The notes: generated by a model from the letters alone, not told the origin. A stretch of DNA of 64,000 nt from Allopusillimonas sp048270225 (GCA_048270225.1 JBLWTG010000005.1:248001-312000), one strand, 5' to 3'. Shown: positions 54,398 through 62,583, counted from the first letter of the stretch. Translations and numbers: made by a program.

Positions 54398-54958
54398 ATG
54401 ACGCAAACCGAAGACAGCAGCACGCCCCGTCTTATAAAAAAATACCCCAACAGACGCCTGTACGACACGCATACCAGCGCGTACATCACCCTGTCGGATG
54501 TCAAGCAGTTGGTGCTGGACGCCCAGCCGTTTCAGGTGGTCGATGCAAAGTCGGGCGAGAATCTCACCCGGAGCATACTGCTGCAGATCATTCTTGAAGA
54601 GGAAAGCGGCGGCAAGCCCATGTTTTCTGCCACGGCCCTGTCGCAGATCATTCGTTTTTACGGCCACGCCATGCAGGGCGTCATGGGCGCCTACCTGGAA
54701 AAAAATATTCAGGCGTTCATGGACATTCAGGAGCGCATGGCGGAACAGTCCAAAGGCTTGTATGGAACACAGTTCGGTCCCGAAGCCTGGACGCAGTTCA
54801 TGAATGTGCAGGCGCCGGTGCTGCAGAACATGATGAGCAATTACGTGGATCAGAGCAAAAACCTGTTCGTGCAGATGCAGGACCAGATGCAGGATCAGAC
54901 GCGCAATGTGTTCTCGGTATTTCCGTTTGCGCAGCCGCCGCGCAACGATAAAAAATAG
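54398..54958 (+). CDS. phaR: PHA synthesis repressor PhaR
   Basis: Granule-associated repressor, 186 aa, that binds PHA and DNA and controls phasin expression. The N-terminal PHB_acc_N DNA-binding part has LIKKYPNRRLYDTHTSAYI (~residues 12-30), followed by a PHB accumulation-regulation domain (SGGKPMFSATALSQIIRFYG, ~69-88). The C-terminal end is rich in Gln and Met (QMQDQMQDQTRNV). It is 59 bp downstream of phaB; its presence supports an active PHA cycle. Confidence 0.95.
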   Translation: MTQTEDSSTPRLIKKYPNRRLYDTHTSAYITLSDVKQLVLDAQPFQVVDAKSGENLTRSILLQIILEEESGGKPMFSATALSQIIRFYGHAMQGVMGAYLEKNIQAFMDIQERMAEQSKGLYGTQFGPEAWTQFMNVQAPVLQNMMSNYVDQSKNLFVQMQDQMQDQTRNVFSVFPFAQPPRNDKK

Positions 54959-55024
54959 GCCGCGTCAGGGCCGTAACGCCTATATTTTTTGAAATTCAGA
55001 AAACTGTAAGTTTGGGTGCTTCAT

Positions 55025-55043
55025 AATAATGAGAATGAATCTT
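55025..55043. promoter_or_regulatory. Fur-box-like site upstream of ftrA
   Basis: AATAATGAGAATGAATCTT matches 13 of 19 positions of the classical Fur box by my hand alignment, with repeated NATNAT hexamers. It ends 17 bases before the ftrA ATG, overlapping the presumed promoter region, so iron-dependent repression is expected for the ferrous-iron operon that follows. Confidence 0.65.
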
Positions 55044-55060
55044 GTTAGGAGTACCCGAAT

Positions 55061-55597
55061 ATGTATAAGCAGTTGGCCGCCCTGGCACTGTCCGCAGGCC
55101 TGGCATTACCCGTCGCAGCAGCAGAGTATCCCATCGGTGAGCCGTCGGAGCACGCCGGGCTGGAAGTGGCCGCTGTTTACCTGCAGCCGGTCGAGATGGA
55201 GCCTGCGGGCATGATGCGTCCGGCCAAGGATTCGGACGTGCACCTGGAAGCCGATATTCACGCCACGGCAGACAATAAAAACGGTTTGCCTGAAGGCGCC
55301 TGGGCGCCTTATCTGAATATCAAGTACAAGCTGCAGAAAGTGGGCAGCGACAAGACGGTCGAGGGCGATCTGATGCCCATGGTGGCCAATGACGGCCCGC
55401 ATTATGGCGACAACGTCAAGCTCGACGGCCCCGGCAAGTACAAGCTTACCTTTTTCGTGGCGTCCCCCGATGCCAACAAGATGAATCACTTTGGCCGCCA
55501 CGTCGATAAAGAAACCGGCGTTGCGCCCTGGTTCAAGCCGTTCGATGTCAATTACGAGTTTGTCTTCGCCGGCACCGGCAAGAAGGGCGGTTATTGA
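55061..55597 (+). CDS. ftrA: Periplasmic iron-binding protein FtrA (P19/Tp34 family)
   Basis: Periplasmic metal-binding protein of the P19/FetP family, 178 aa, first component of the Bordetella-type FtrABCD ferrous-iron system. The Sec signal MYKQLAALALSAGLALPVAAA ends before EYPIGEPSEHAGLEVAAVYL. Metal-ligand candidates are the Glu in VYLQPVEMEPAG, the Met pair and DVHLEADIHATADNKNG (~residues 62-78, with two His); the C-terminal half has FFVASPDANKMNHFGRHVD. AGGAG lies 9 bases upstream. It overlaps the ftrB start. Confidence 0.93.
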   Translation: MYKQLAALALSAGLALPVAAAEYPIGEPSEHAGLEVAAVYLQPVEMEPAGMMRPAKDSDVHLEADIHATADNKNGLPEGAWAPYLNIKYKLQKVGSDKTVEGDLMPMVANDGPHYGDNVKLDGPGKYKLTFFVASPDANKMNHFGRHVDKETGVAPWFKPFDVNYEFVFAGTGKKGGY

Positions 55598-55941
55598 TGT
55601 CCTGGCTGGCTCGTTTCCTGGCCGCACTGGCGCTGGCGGTTTTTGCTGCGGCGCCCGTCCTGGCATCCGATCTCCCTACGTTTGAGTTGAGGTTCAAGCC
55701 CGACGGCACCTTTGAGCCAGCCCGTCTGGAAGTGCCCGCAGGCCGTTTCAAGATCAAGCTGATCAACGAAAGCCAGCAACCCGTCGAGTTTGAAAGCCTG
55801 CCCTTGCGCAAAGAAAAAGTGCTGGGTCCGGGTGTGAGTTCTTTTGTGGTCCTTACCATCAAGCGCCCGGGCGAATATCCTTTTTTTGATGATTTTCATC
55901 AGGCCGTCAAGGGCACGTTGGTTGTCGTGCCCGCACCTTAG
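55597..55941 (+). CDS. ftrB: Cupredoxin-like periplasmic protein FtrB
   Basis: Small cupredoxin-domain protein, 114 aa, with an N-terminal signal (LARFLAALALAVFAAAPVLA). The ATG at 55597 overlaps the ftrA stop. The domain runs LPTFELRFKPDGTFEPARLE to the end; the conserved PGEYPFFDDFHQAVKGTLVV region includes an His that may bind metal, and the usual Cys of blue copper proteins is missing. In Bordetella FtrB is thought to act with FtrA in ferrous iron oxidation before import. It is 14 bp before ftrC. Confidence 0.9.
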   Translation: MSWLARFLAALALAVFAAAPVLASDLPTFELRFKPDGTFEPARLEVPAGRFKIKLINESQQPVEFESLPLRKEKVLGPGVSSFVVLTIKRPGEYPFFDDFHQAVKGTLVVVPAP

Positions 55942-55955
55942 TCAAGCAGAGCAGT

Positions 55956-56804
55956 ATGGAACAGGTTGCATTTATCGTATGGCGCGAAAGCGTCGAGGCA
56001 TTGCTGGTGGTGGGCATCCTGTTCACCTGGCTGCGTGCGTCTCCCGAGGGCCGCAGAGGCTTGCCCTGGCTGTGGGGCGGCGTGGCCGCAGGACTGGGCC
56101 TGGCCGTCATGCTGGCGCTGGTATTGCTGGGGATATCATCCTGGCTGTCCGACCAGGGCCAGGAGTGGTTTCAGGCCATCATGGCGCTTGCCGCCTGCGC
56201 GCTGGTTGTGCAGATGGTGTACTGGATGAAGCGCCATGGCAGCGGACTCAAGCGTGAGCTGGAGCAGGGGGCCAGCCAGGATGTCCAGAACGACAACTGG
56301 TGGGGCCTGCTGGTGCTGGTGGCAATCGCGGTCGCGCGCGAAGGCAGCGAGACCGTGGTCTTCCTGTATGGCACGGTGATGGCGGGCGTGGCGCAAGGCT
56401 CCGCGTTCCATCTTGCGCTGGCCGGTGTATTCGGTTTCATCGCTGCGCTGATGTCGTTCTGGCTGCTGCAGATGGGCGGCAGGCTGATCACCTGGCGGCG
56501 GTTCTTCAAACTGACGGAAATTCTGCTGCTGCTGCTGGCCAGCGCCTTGCTGGTGTCGGGTATGGATCACCTGATTTCGCTTGAAGTACTGCCTACGCTG
56601 GTGGATCCCGTCTGGGATAGTGCCTGGCTGCTCGATACGAGCGGCGGGTTGGGCAAGATTCTGGCCGATTTTGCAGGCTATCGAGCCTATCCTTCGCTGA
56701 TGCAGGTGATCATCTGGGCGCTGTACTGGGTTGCTGTGTACAGGCTGCTCAAGCATGCGGACGCCTCCGCCAGCCGGGCACGCCTGGCTGCGGCGCGGGC
56801 GTAG
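55956..56804 (+). CDS. ftrC: High-affinity iron permease FtrC (FTR1 family)
   Basis: FTR1-type permease, 282 aa, with seven predicted membrane helices. The two REXXE motifs that bind iron are present: RESVE (about residue 10) and REGSE (about residue 129). The rest is the symmetric helix bundle, with LLQMGGRLITWRRFF near residue 168 and AYPSLMQVIIWALYW in the last helix. It needs oxidised iron supplied by ftrAB in the model for Bordetella. The stop is 4 bp before the ftrD ATG. Confidence 0.94.
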   Translation: MEQVAFIVWRESVEALLVVGILFTWLRASPEGRRGLPWLWGGVAAGLGLAVMLALVLLGISSWLSDQGQEWFQAIMALAACALVVQMVYWMKRHGSGLKRELEQGASQDVQNDNWWGLLVLVAIAVAREGSETVVFLYGTVMAGVAQGSAFHLALAGVFGFIAALMSFWLLQMGGRLITWRRFFKLTEILLLLLASALLVSGMDHLISLEVLPTLVDPVWDSAWLLDTSGGLGKILADFAGYRAYPSLMQVIIWALYWVAVYRLLKHADASASRARLAAARA

Positions 56805-56808
56805 CGCC

Positions 56809-58221
56809 ATGGCAGTGGCGCTGCGAACGACGGCGGCCCGCTTCGCCGATTTTCTGCGTGATCATGCACGCTGGCTGCGTAGGCTGCAATGGCTCATTGT
56901 CGCCTTCTACCTGTCTTTGCTGATCATCCCTGCGCTGCTGCCCCTGCCGGACCGCAGCGCGTCTGTCTTCAACAATCTGACCATCTTTGCGCAGTTCGCT
57001 TTCTGGGGGGTATGGTGGCCGTTTGTGCTGCTGTCCATGCCGCTGCTGGGGCGTGCCTGGTGTGGTTGGTTCTGTCCCGAGGGCATGCTGAGCGAATGGG
57101 CCAGCGAACGCGGTCAGGGACGCGCCATTCCCAAGTGGATGCGTTGGGGCGGCTGGCCTTTTGTGGCGTTCGCGCTCACGACGATCTACGGACAGCTGGT
57201 CAGCGTCTATCAGTACCCGCTTGCCGTGCTCGCAGTGCTGGGCGGCTCCACGGCCGCAGCCATGGTGGTCGGCTGGCGTTACGGCCGCAAAAAAAGAGTC
57301 TGGTGCAAGTATCTCTGTCCGGTCAATGGCGTCTTTCAGCTTCTGGCCAAGCTGGCGCCCTGGCATTTCAAGGTTGACGAAGATGCCTGGCGCCATCCGG
57401 AACGGCGCACGGAAACCATCAACTGTGCGCCGCTTGTTCCGCTACGCCATATGAAAGGCGCGGGAGACTGTCATATGTGCGGGCGCTGCAGCGATTATCG
57501 TGGGGCCATCCATCTCACGCCTCGCTCGCCCGAGACGGAAATTGTCGACGTAACGACCGGCGACGGCTGGCAGACGGCGCTGATCGTGTTTGGCCTGATG
57601 GGCCTGGCGGTGGGGGCGTTCCTGTGGAGCGCCAGCCCCTGGTATGTCGTGGTCAAACAGGCGCAGGCGACCTGGCTGATTGAGCACGATATTTACTGGC
57701 CGCTGGCGCAGAATGCGCCGTGGTTCATCCTGACGCATTATCCCGACGCCAACGACACGTTCAGCTGGCTCGATGCCGAAGTCATCCTGCTTTTTATTTT
57801 CGGAGCGGCCCTCTTCGTTGGCGGTTCCATCTATCTCGGACTGTGGCTGGCGAGCCGATGCCTGTCCGTCACGCCATCTGGCGCTGCCGTACGCAATGCA
57901 TCGGGCGTAGCCTTGCGCCAGAATGTAAGGCTGGACAGGTTGGCGCAGGCCTTGATTCCCGCTGCGGGGGTAGGCGTATTCCTGGGCTTGTCGGCGACGA
58001 CGCTGACGCTGCTGCAGCACGAAGGTGTATCAACCTCCTGGGCGATGGCGGCGCGCTTTGCATGCCTGGGTCTGGCACTGGCGTGGAGCCTGCGCCTGTT
58101 ATGGCGCGTCAGCGGCACGGGCGGCGGCAGTCCCATGCGGCGCCTGTCCGCCGTCGCACTGGTCTCGGCGGGGGTTGCGCCGTTCTGCGCGGCCTGGGTG
58201 CTGTTCTTTGCCGTCTGGTAG
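56809..58221 (+). CDS. ftrD: Membrane ferredoxin FtrD (FixG/NapH-like)
   Basis: Polytopic membrane protein of 470 aa with iron-sulfur motifs, last component of FtrABCD, believed to remove electrons from the iron oxidation step. Start ATG 56809 (MAVALRTTAARFADFL); the longer frame overlaps ftrC. Two CXXXCP motifs typical of NapH/FixG/NosR are seen: CGWFCPEG (~residue 86) and CKYLCPVNG (~165), followed by a cytoplasmic CHMCGRCSDYRG cluster motif (~222-233). About seven hydrophobic helices follow or precede them. Confidence 0.92.
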   Translation: MAVALRTTAARFADFLRDHARWLRRLQWLIVAFYLSLLIIPALLPLPDRSASVFNNLTIFAQFAFWGVWWPFVLLSMPLLGRAWCGWFCPEGMLSEWASERGQGRAIPKWMRWGGWPFVAFALTTIYGQLVSVYQYPLAVLAVLGGSTAAAMVVGWRYGRKKRVWCKYLCPVNGVFQLLAKLAPWHFKVDEDAWRHPERRTETINCAPLVPLRHMKGAGDCHMCGRCSDYRGAIHLTPRSPETEIVDVTTGDGWQTALIVFGLMGLAVGAFLWSASPWYVVVKQAQATWLIEHDIYWPLAQNAPWFILTHYPDANDTFSWLDAEVILLFIFGAALFVGGSIYLGLWLASRCLSVTPSGAAVRNASGVALRQNVRLDRLAQALIPAAGVGVFLGLSATTLTLLQHEGVSTSWAMAARFACLGLALAWSLRLLWRVSGTGGGSPMRRLSAVALVSAGVAPFCAAWVLFFAVW

Positions 58222-58280
58222 CGTAGCGTCCAGCCTTCCCGGGGAGCTCTGCTGTCGCGGGCGATTGAGCAGTGCGATTG

Positions 58281-59423
58281 TTATATTGCGTCGTGCGCGG
58301 CCTGCTTGCGGTATGGGCTGTGATCCTCAAGCTCGTCGATATAGGCCTCGATGGCGGGTGTCTCGCGGTTCAGGTAATCATCAATTGCCTGGGCAAAACG
58401 CTGGTCGCCAACCCAGTGTGCAGAACGCGTCCTGACAGGCAGCATGCCCCTGGAGAGCTTGTGTTCTCCCTGTGCGCCGCCCTCGAAGCAAGTCAGGCCG
58501 TGCTGGATGCAGAGCTCAATTCCCTGCAGATAGCAGGTCTCGAAATGCAGGCCGGGGATGAACACCGAGCTGCCCCAGTAGCGGCCGTATAGTGTGTCTC
58601 TACTGCGCAGATTCAGTGCGGCGGCAATGGGCTGATCTGCGCGTTCGGCCAGGACGATGACCATGCTGTCGGGTAGTGTGGCGCGCAGGCGCTCGAAGAA
58701 GGCCTGGTTCAGGTAGGGCGGATTGCCGTGCTCAAGATAGGTTTGCTGGTAGCAACGATAGAAGAACGCGAGCACCTGCGCCGAGATCTGTTCGCCCTGC
58801 AGCCAGCGGAAACGCACGCCTGCCTGCATGACTTTTTTTCTGTCCTGCTTGAGTTTCTTGCGCTTCTGCTGGCTCAGGCTCGCCAGAAAATCGTCCAGAT
58901 TGCGGTAGCCGCGATTGAACCAGTGAAACTGTACATTGTCCCGAAACATATAACCGGCCTGTGCCAGCGCCCGCTGATCGTCATCGTTGGGAAACAGTAC
59001 ATGCAGCGAGGAAATGCCGTGCTGACTGGCTACAAGAATTGCCTGCTGCGCCAGGGCGAGGCGGTCTTCGTGGCTGGCGCCAAGTAAGCGGGGGCCGGGA
59101 ACCGGTGTGAAGGGAATTGCGCACAGCAGCTTTGGATAGTAGGGCAGGCCGTGTTCTTCGAACGCGCGGGCCCAGGCGTGGTCGAATACATACTCGCCGC
59201 GAGAGTGGGATTTCAGATACAGCGGCATCGCGCCTGCCAGGTTGCCGTCACGATGCATCAGGAGATACTCGGGCGCCCATCCTGTACGTCGCGTTGCGCA
59301 TTCGGTCTGGTCCATGGCAAGCAGGAACTCATGCTGCAGAAAAGGTTGGGGTCCGGCCAGGGTGTTCCACTGGCGGGCGTCGATGCGCTCCAGCTGATTG
59401 GTCAGGGTAAATGTAGTGGACAC
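58281..59423 (-). CDS. FemAB-like / DUF482 GNAT-fold protein
   Basis: A 380-aa protein of the DUF482 family (often labelled peptidogalycan biosynthesis protein), with the double-GNAT fold related to FemABX. The signature CFEGGAQGEHKLSRG (~residues 315-329) is strong, as are FLQHEFLLAMD (~28), VRRT-type early motifs and the basic LSQQKRKKLKQDRKKVMQAG segment (~189-208). The real substrate is unknown; transfer of an amino acid or acyl group is the family guess. It is convergent with ftrD and divergent from the CobW-like gene. The ATG at 59423 has AGG-rich sequence upstream. Confidence 0.88.
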   Translation of the reverse strand: MSTTFTLTNQLERIDARQWNTLAGPQPFLQHEFLLAMDQTECATRRTGWAPEYLLMHRDGNLAGAMPLYLKSHSRGEYVFDHAWARAFEEHGLPYYPKLLCAIPFTPVPGPRLLGASHEDRLALAQQAILVASQHGISSLHVLFPNDDDQRALAQAGYMFRDNVQFHWFNRGYRNLDDFLASLSQQKRKKLKQDRKKVMQAGVRFRWLQGEQISAQVLAFFYRCYQQTYLEHGNPPYLNQAFFERLRATLPDSMVIVLAERADQPIAAALNLRSRDTLYGRYWGSSVFIPGLHFETCYLQGIELCIQHGLTCFEGGAQGEHKLSRGMLPVRTRSAHWVGDQRFAQAIDDYLNRETPAIEAYIDELEDHSPYRKQAAHDAI

Positions 59424-59564
59424 GGGAATAAGGGCGTTGGCAGATTGATCGTGTCAATATACACGGTAGGCGGCGTCAGCCCATAGGGCCGCGCAAGACT
59501 ATGATAGCGTTGTTCCCGTCTTGGGGCCGGGCGGGATGCGGGCATTGAAAGCAAAAGAGATGAG

Positions 59565-60704
59565 ATGAGCGGCAAAATACCAGTGACGGTGATTGCGGGC
59601 GGGCAGAGCAGTGGAAAGACTGCGCTACTCAATCGTCTGCTGGCCAGTCATGCCGGCGCCGTTGATGAGTCGAGTGTGGTGCTGACTCACCCGGCAGGTG
59701 CGGTGCAGCTAAAGGGTATGCGGGTCAGTGTGCTCGCGCGGGGCGTCGTCATCCAGGAGGGGGCCTGTCTTTGCTGCGCGGTGAGCGGCGAGTTGGTCGA
59801 CGCCTTGCGTAACTGGTTTTTTGCTGCCCTGCATCGCAAGACGGCGCCGTTTTCGCGGGTGCTGATCGAAACTGCAGATGGCGACGATCCGGCATCCATC
59901 ATGTATACCCTGCAGTACGATGCCTTTCTGCGCGACCGTTATGTTTATGGCGGTTGCGCCACGGTGATAGACGCTGCGGAAGGTGTGCACGGCCTGCAGG
60001 AACAGCCGATCATGCTCAGGCAGGCAGTGCTGGCCAACGCCCTGGTCATCAGCCAGGCGGCGTCGGTGAGTGAAACGGCGCTGGCCGGGCTGGACGCCTG
60101 TCTGCTTGCGGTGAATCCGGATGCGCCGGTTTTCCGGTCTGACGATGCGCAGGCCCTCGATTTTCTGCTTTCCGCTGCGCTTGCCGACAGCGGCCTGCCA
60201 GGACTACCGCGCGGTGCGCTGGCAGCGGCGCGGCCCAGCCTGTGGAACACCGGCGGCCTGGGCAGGCGCGCGCACCGCATCAGACGCGCGGCTGTCGATC
60301 CCTGGGTCATGCCGCTGGCTGGAGAGGCTCCGTCGGGGATACGCGTGCTGACGGTTCGATGGTCTGCGCCGCTTGTTCGCAGCGCTTTGATGCGGGCGCT
60401 GGAACGGCTGCAGGAAGATGTCTCCACGCCACTGCTGCAGGTGCGTGGGGTGGTGCAGTTTGAGGGAGATGTCCGGGCATGGCGGGTTAACGGCGTGCAT
60501 GGGCAGCGCTATCCTCTGGAGGCATTGTGTCGGGATGTACGCCATCCGGCGGCGGCCGGCGCGCGCTCCGATCTGGCGCCTGGCAAGTCTGTGATGGTCA
60601 TGGTCTTTCAGGGAGACAGGCTTGCAGGTTTTCCAGACAATGTCCTGTCAGTTTTGCCAGAAAATGCCGAAATGATGTCGCCTGTCAACAACTTGCCAGG
60701 GTGA
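59565..60704 (+). CDS. CobW-like (COG0523) protein with degenerate G motifs
   Basis: A 379-aa protein with the layout of COG0523 metal-chaperone GTPases. The P-loop AGGQSSGKTALLNRLL (~residues 11-26) keeps GKT. The metal-binding CXCC is EGACLCCAVSGELVDAL (~64-80), and a Walker-B/switch II equivalent LIETADGDDPASI (~101) is present. However, the usual N-D in switch I (NDFGE) is replaced by VVLTHPAGA, and the base-recognition NKxD is missing: the corresponding strand reads ALVISQAASVSETAL. The C-terminal domain has VLTVRWSAPLVRSALMRALER and LLQVRGVVQF. So it may no longer be a strict GTPase. It starts at ATG 59565 and is divergent from the DUF482 gene. Confidence 0.78.
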   Translation: MSGKIPVTVIAGGQSSGKTALLNRLLASHAGAVDESSVVLTHPAGAVQLKGMRVSVLARGVVIQEGACLCCAVSGELVDALRNWFFAALHRKTAPFSRVLIETADGDDPASIMYTLQYDAFLRDRYVYGGCATVIDAAEGVHGLQEQPIMLRQAVLANALVISQAASVSETALAGLDACLLAVNPDAPVFRSDDAQALDFLLSAALADSGLPGLPRGALAAARPSLWNTGGLGRRAHRIRRAAVDPWVMPLAGEAPSGIRVLTVRWSAPLVRSALMRALERLQEDVSTPLLQVRGVVQFEGDVRAWRVNGVHGQRYPLEALCRDVRHPAAAGARSDLAPGKSVMVMVFQGDRLAGFPDNVLSVLPENAEMMSPVNNLPG

Positions 60705-61471
60705 ACGGTTGCATTAAGCGCAACTCGATGGTGTAATTGACTTAGTACGCCACAGGACGGGCGAACGGCCAGAAGCCTGGCTGCCCACGCCCAATTTAGT
60801 TTTCCGGATCAACACATACGTACCAGGCGCCTGCTGGCCCGGCCAAAAGACTTTGCTCCTTTGGCCGCTGCAATATAAATTGAACAACTTTTACGCAAGC
60901 GCTGCTCGCGGTGCCTGGCGCCGTTCATCCGGCCTGTCAGCCCGATGCGCAAACGGCGCGAGGGATGATTCTCACAGCAGGCCACGCCGCCCCGTTTTGT
61001 CGGCGGCGAATTCGGTTCATGTCTGATTCCGGCGCTTCTGGGCAGCCTGCTTATCTATCGGAAATAATGGCTGATATTCCGTATACCTACGGTTTTTCTC
61101 TGAGTACCCGCACCCGCTCGGTGCCCGGCATGCTGTCTGCCAGATATTGGTGGTTGATGCTGTCGTTCCTCTGGCGCGCCGCGTCAGGCAATGCCGGCTT
61201 GCCCGGGGTGATCGCAAGGTGCGAAACCGGTGTGCGTGAATGCAGATCTATCGTGACGGCGCTCGTGCGGGCCGTGGCAAAGTGGGGGGCGCACGCAGAA
61301 TGTGCGCCAGCCGCGTTTGCTTTGGTGGCGGGCAGAACTTTGGCAAAGGCTGCTGTGGCGTGGATTGTTGTAGTGTGGATGCAGGTCGTTGCGATGCGGG
61401 CAGGTATTGTCGCAATGATGCGCGTGGCGGCGGCAATGAATGCAGCGTTTGCGGCAACGGCAGAAAATAAA
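60705..61471. other. Long intergenic stretch with no convincing gene
   Basis: About 770 bp between the CobW-like gene and the tRNA terminator. Long open frames exist on both strands (for example minus-strand translation running from the tRNA region), but they overlap the tRNA or terminator and lack a start and ribosome site, with Ala/Thr-rich low-complexity products. I also see a small GGCCAAA / TTTGGCC hairpin at 60841-60866. It may hold an unrecognised small RNA or a decayed gene. Confidence 0.5.
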
Positions 61472-61505
61472 ATGGGCCGGTTGCTAAATAGCTTAACCGG
61501 CCCAT
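61462..61505 (-). terminator. Rho-independent terminator of the initiator tRNA
   Basis: An 11-bp perfect stem ATGGGCCGGTT / AACCGGCCCAT (61472-61505), with an extra GCTA/TAGC in the loop, is followed on the minus strand by TTTTATTTT. It starts 9 bp past the tRNA 3' end. Confidence 0.92.
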
Positions 61506-61514
61506 CTGTAATAC

Positions 61515-61591
61515 TGGTTGCGGGGACAGGATTCGAACCTGTGACCTTCGGGTTATGAGCCCGACGAGCTGCCAGACTGCTCCACCCCGCG
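61515..61591 (-). tRNA. Initiator tRNA-fMet (CAT)
   Basis: A 77-nt tRNA on the minus strand, CCA encoded. The anticodon CAT is at 61555-61557. Initiator features are present: an unpaired C1-A72, and the three G-C pairs of the anticodon stem (GGG / CCC). The TPsiC loop reads GGTTCGAATCC. The acceptor, D and T stems all pair by eye. It is nearly identical to E. coli initiator tRNA in the acceptor and anticodon arms. Confidence 0.96.
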
Positions 61592-61604
61592 TCTGAAGAA
61601 AAGA

Positions 61605-61633
61605 ATATTAACCCATACATTGAAAACATGCAA
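61605..61633 (-). promoter_or_regulatory. Possible promoter of the initiator tRNA
   Basis: On the minus strand TTGCAT (61628-61633) and TAATAT (61605-61610) are 17 bp apart, suggesting -35 and -10 boxes about 13 bases from the mature 5' end. Confidence 0.55.
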
Positions 61634-61662
61634 CTCTGGCCGAAAAGGGCTGATATATATCG

Positions 61663-62583
61663 ATGACTGAAACAGAGATCATCCGTGTGCTGGAAACAGC
61701 GCTGCTATGCGCTGACCAACCCATGCCTCTTGGCGAATTGCGCAAGCTTTTTGTGACGGAGGACTTTACCAACGACGATTTGCGCAGGCATCTGGTCCTG
61801 CTGCAGGAGGCTTGGCAGGACAAGGGGCTTGAGCTGATCTGTCTCGCGTCGGGCTGGCGTTTTCAGAGCCGCCCCGAGATGAAGCGTTTTCTCAGCCAAC
61901 TCAGTCCCGAGCGGCCTCCCAAGTATTCTCGCGCGGTGCTTGAGACGCTGGCCATTATTGCGTGGCGGCAGCCTGTTACCCGTGGCGACATCGAAGACAT
62001 ACGCGGTGTCACGGTCTCGTCCCAGATCGTGCGCACGCTCGAGGACAGGGGGTGGATAGAAGTCCTGGGCCATCGCGATGCGCCAGGCCGTCCCGCCCTG
62101 CTGGGCACGACCCGCCAGTTTCTGGACGATCTGGGCCTGAAGGCGCTGGATGAGCTGCCTGAACTCGAATCTCACGACGCGGTCGTGGCGCTGGCGGGAC
62201 TTGAGCTGGAGGTTGTGCCGGATATGTCCGGGGCGCCGTCCGGGGATGCGCAGACAGAAGATGGAGCCTTGTCCGACGATGGTGGGCAGGCGGAAGCGGG
62301 CACGCAGACGGAAGCGGACATGCAGACGGAAGCGGACACGCAGGTGGAAGCGGACACGCAGGTGGAAGCAGACGCGCAGGCGGAAGCAGGCCCACAGGCA
62401 GACGAAGGCTCTCTGTCTGAGGAGGGCCCGCAGACCGAAGACGGCGGCGGGGCTGGCGATCAGGCGCAGGCTTGCGTCGAGGTGGCAGGCGATACCGATG
62501 TCACAGTAATTGATGAAGCCGGTCATGAACAGGCCGTGCAGCACGAAGAGATACAAACGGAGTACCTAAAAGAAAATGACTGA
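61663..62583 (+). CDS. scpB: Segregation and condensation protein B
   Basis: ScpB, 306 aa, forms part of the SMC-ScpAB chromosome condensation complex. The ScpB core (residues 1-~180) has two winged helices, shown by VLETALLCADQPMPLGELRKL, LETLAIIAWRQPVTRGDIEDIRG (~88-110), and the late GRPALLGTTRQFLDDLGL. The usual length is ~190-200 aa; here an acidic tail of ~110 residues follows, made of hexapeptide repeats such as QTEADT and QVEADT. It overlaps the next gene by 8 bp. scpA would be expected elsewhere, as it is not immediately upstream. Confidence 0.94.
   Translation: MTETEIIRVLETALLCADQPMPLGELRKLFVTEDFTNDDLRRHLVLLQEAWQDKGLELICLASGWRFQSRPEMKRFLSQLSPERPPKYSRAVLETLAIIAWRQPVTRGDIEDIRGVTVSSQIVRTLEDRGWIEVLGHRDAPGRPALLGTTRQFLDDLGLKALDELPELESHDAVVALAGLELEVVPDMSGAPSGDAQTEDGALSDDGGQAEAGTQTEADMQTEADTQVEADTQVEADAQAEAGPQADEGSLSEEGPQTEDGGGAGDQAQACVEVAGDTDVTVIDEAGHEQAVQHEEIQTEYLKEND
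62286..62395 (+). repeat. 18-bp tandem repeats in scpB encoding an acidic tail
   Basis: About five to six copies of an 18-bp unit (consensus GACACGCAGGTGGAAGCG and variants) encode QTEADM, QTEADT, QVEADT, QVEADA and QAEAGP. Copies stay in frame and are diverging from each other by point changes. Repeat number is likely to vary between strains. Confidence 0.85.

Noticed and set aside
54959..55000. Possible terminator after phaR (AGGC/GCCT with a following T-run)
   Set aside because: Only 4 bp of stem pair clearly, too weak to call despite the TTTTTT that follows.
59565..60704. Assigning the CobW-like gene to cobalamin synthesis
   Set aside because: No cobalamin genes are nearby and the key GTPase motifs are altered, so the gene symbol cobW would mislead.
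60911..61558. Possible plus-strand gene in the intergenic region before the tRNA
   Set aside because: It runs through the tRNA terminator and into the tRNA itself, has no ribosome site, and gives an Ala/Val-rich product without domain.
61087..61629. Possible minus-strand gene covering the tRNA
   Set aside because: The N-terminal part (VTGSNPVPAT) is the usual false translation of a tRNA; the remainder has no independent start codon.
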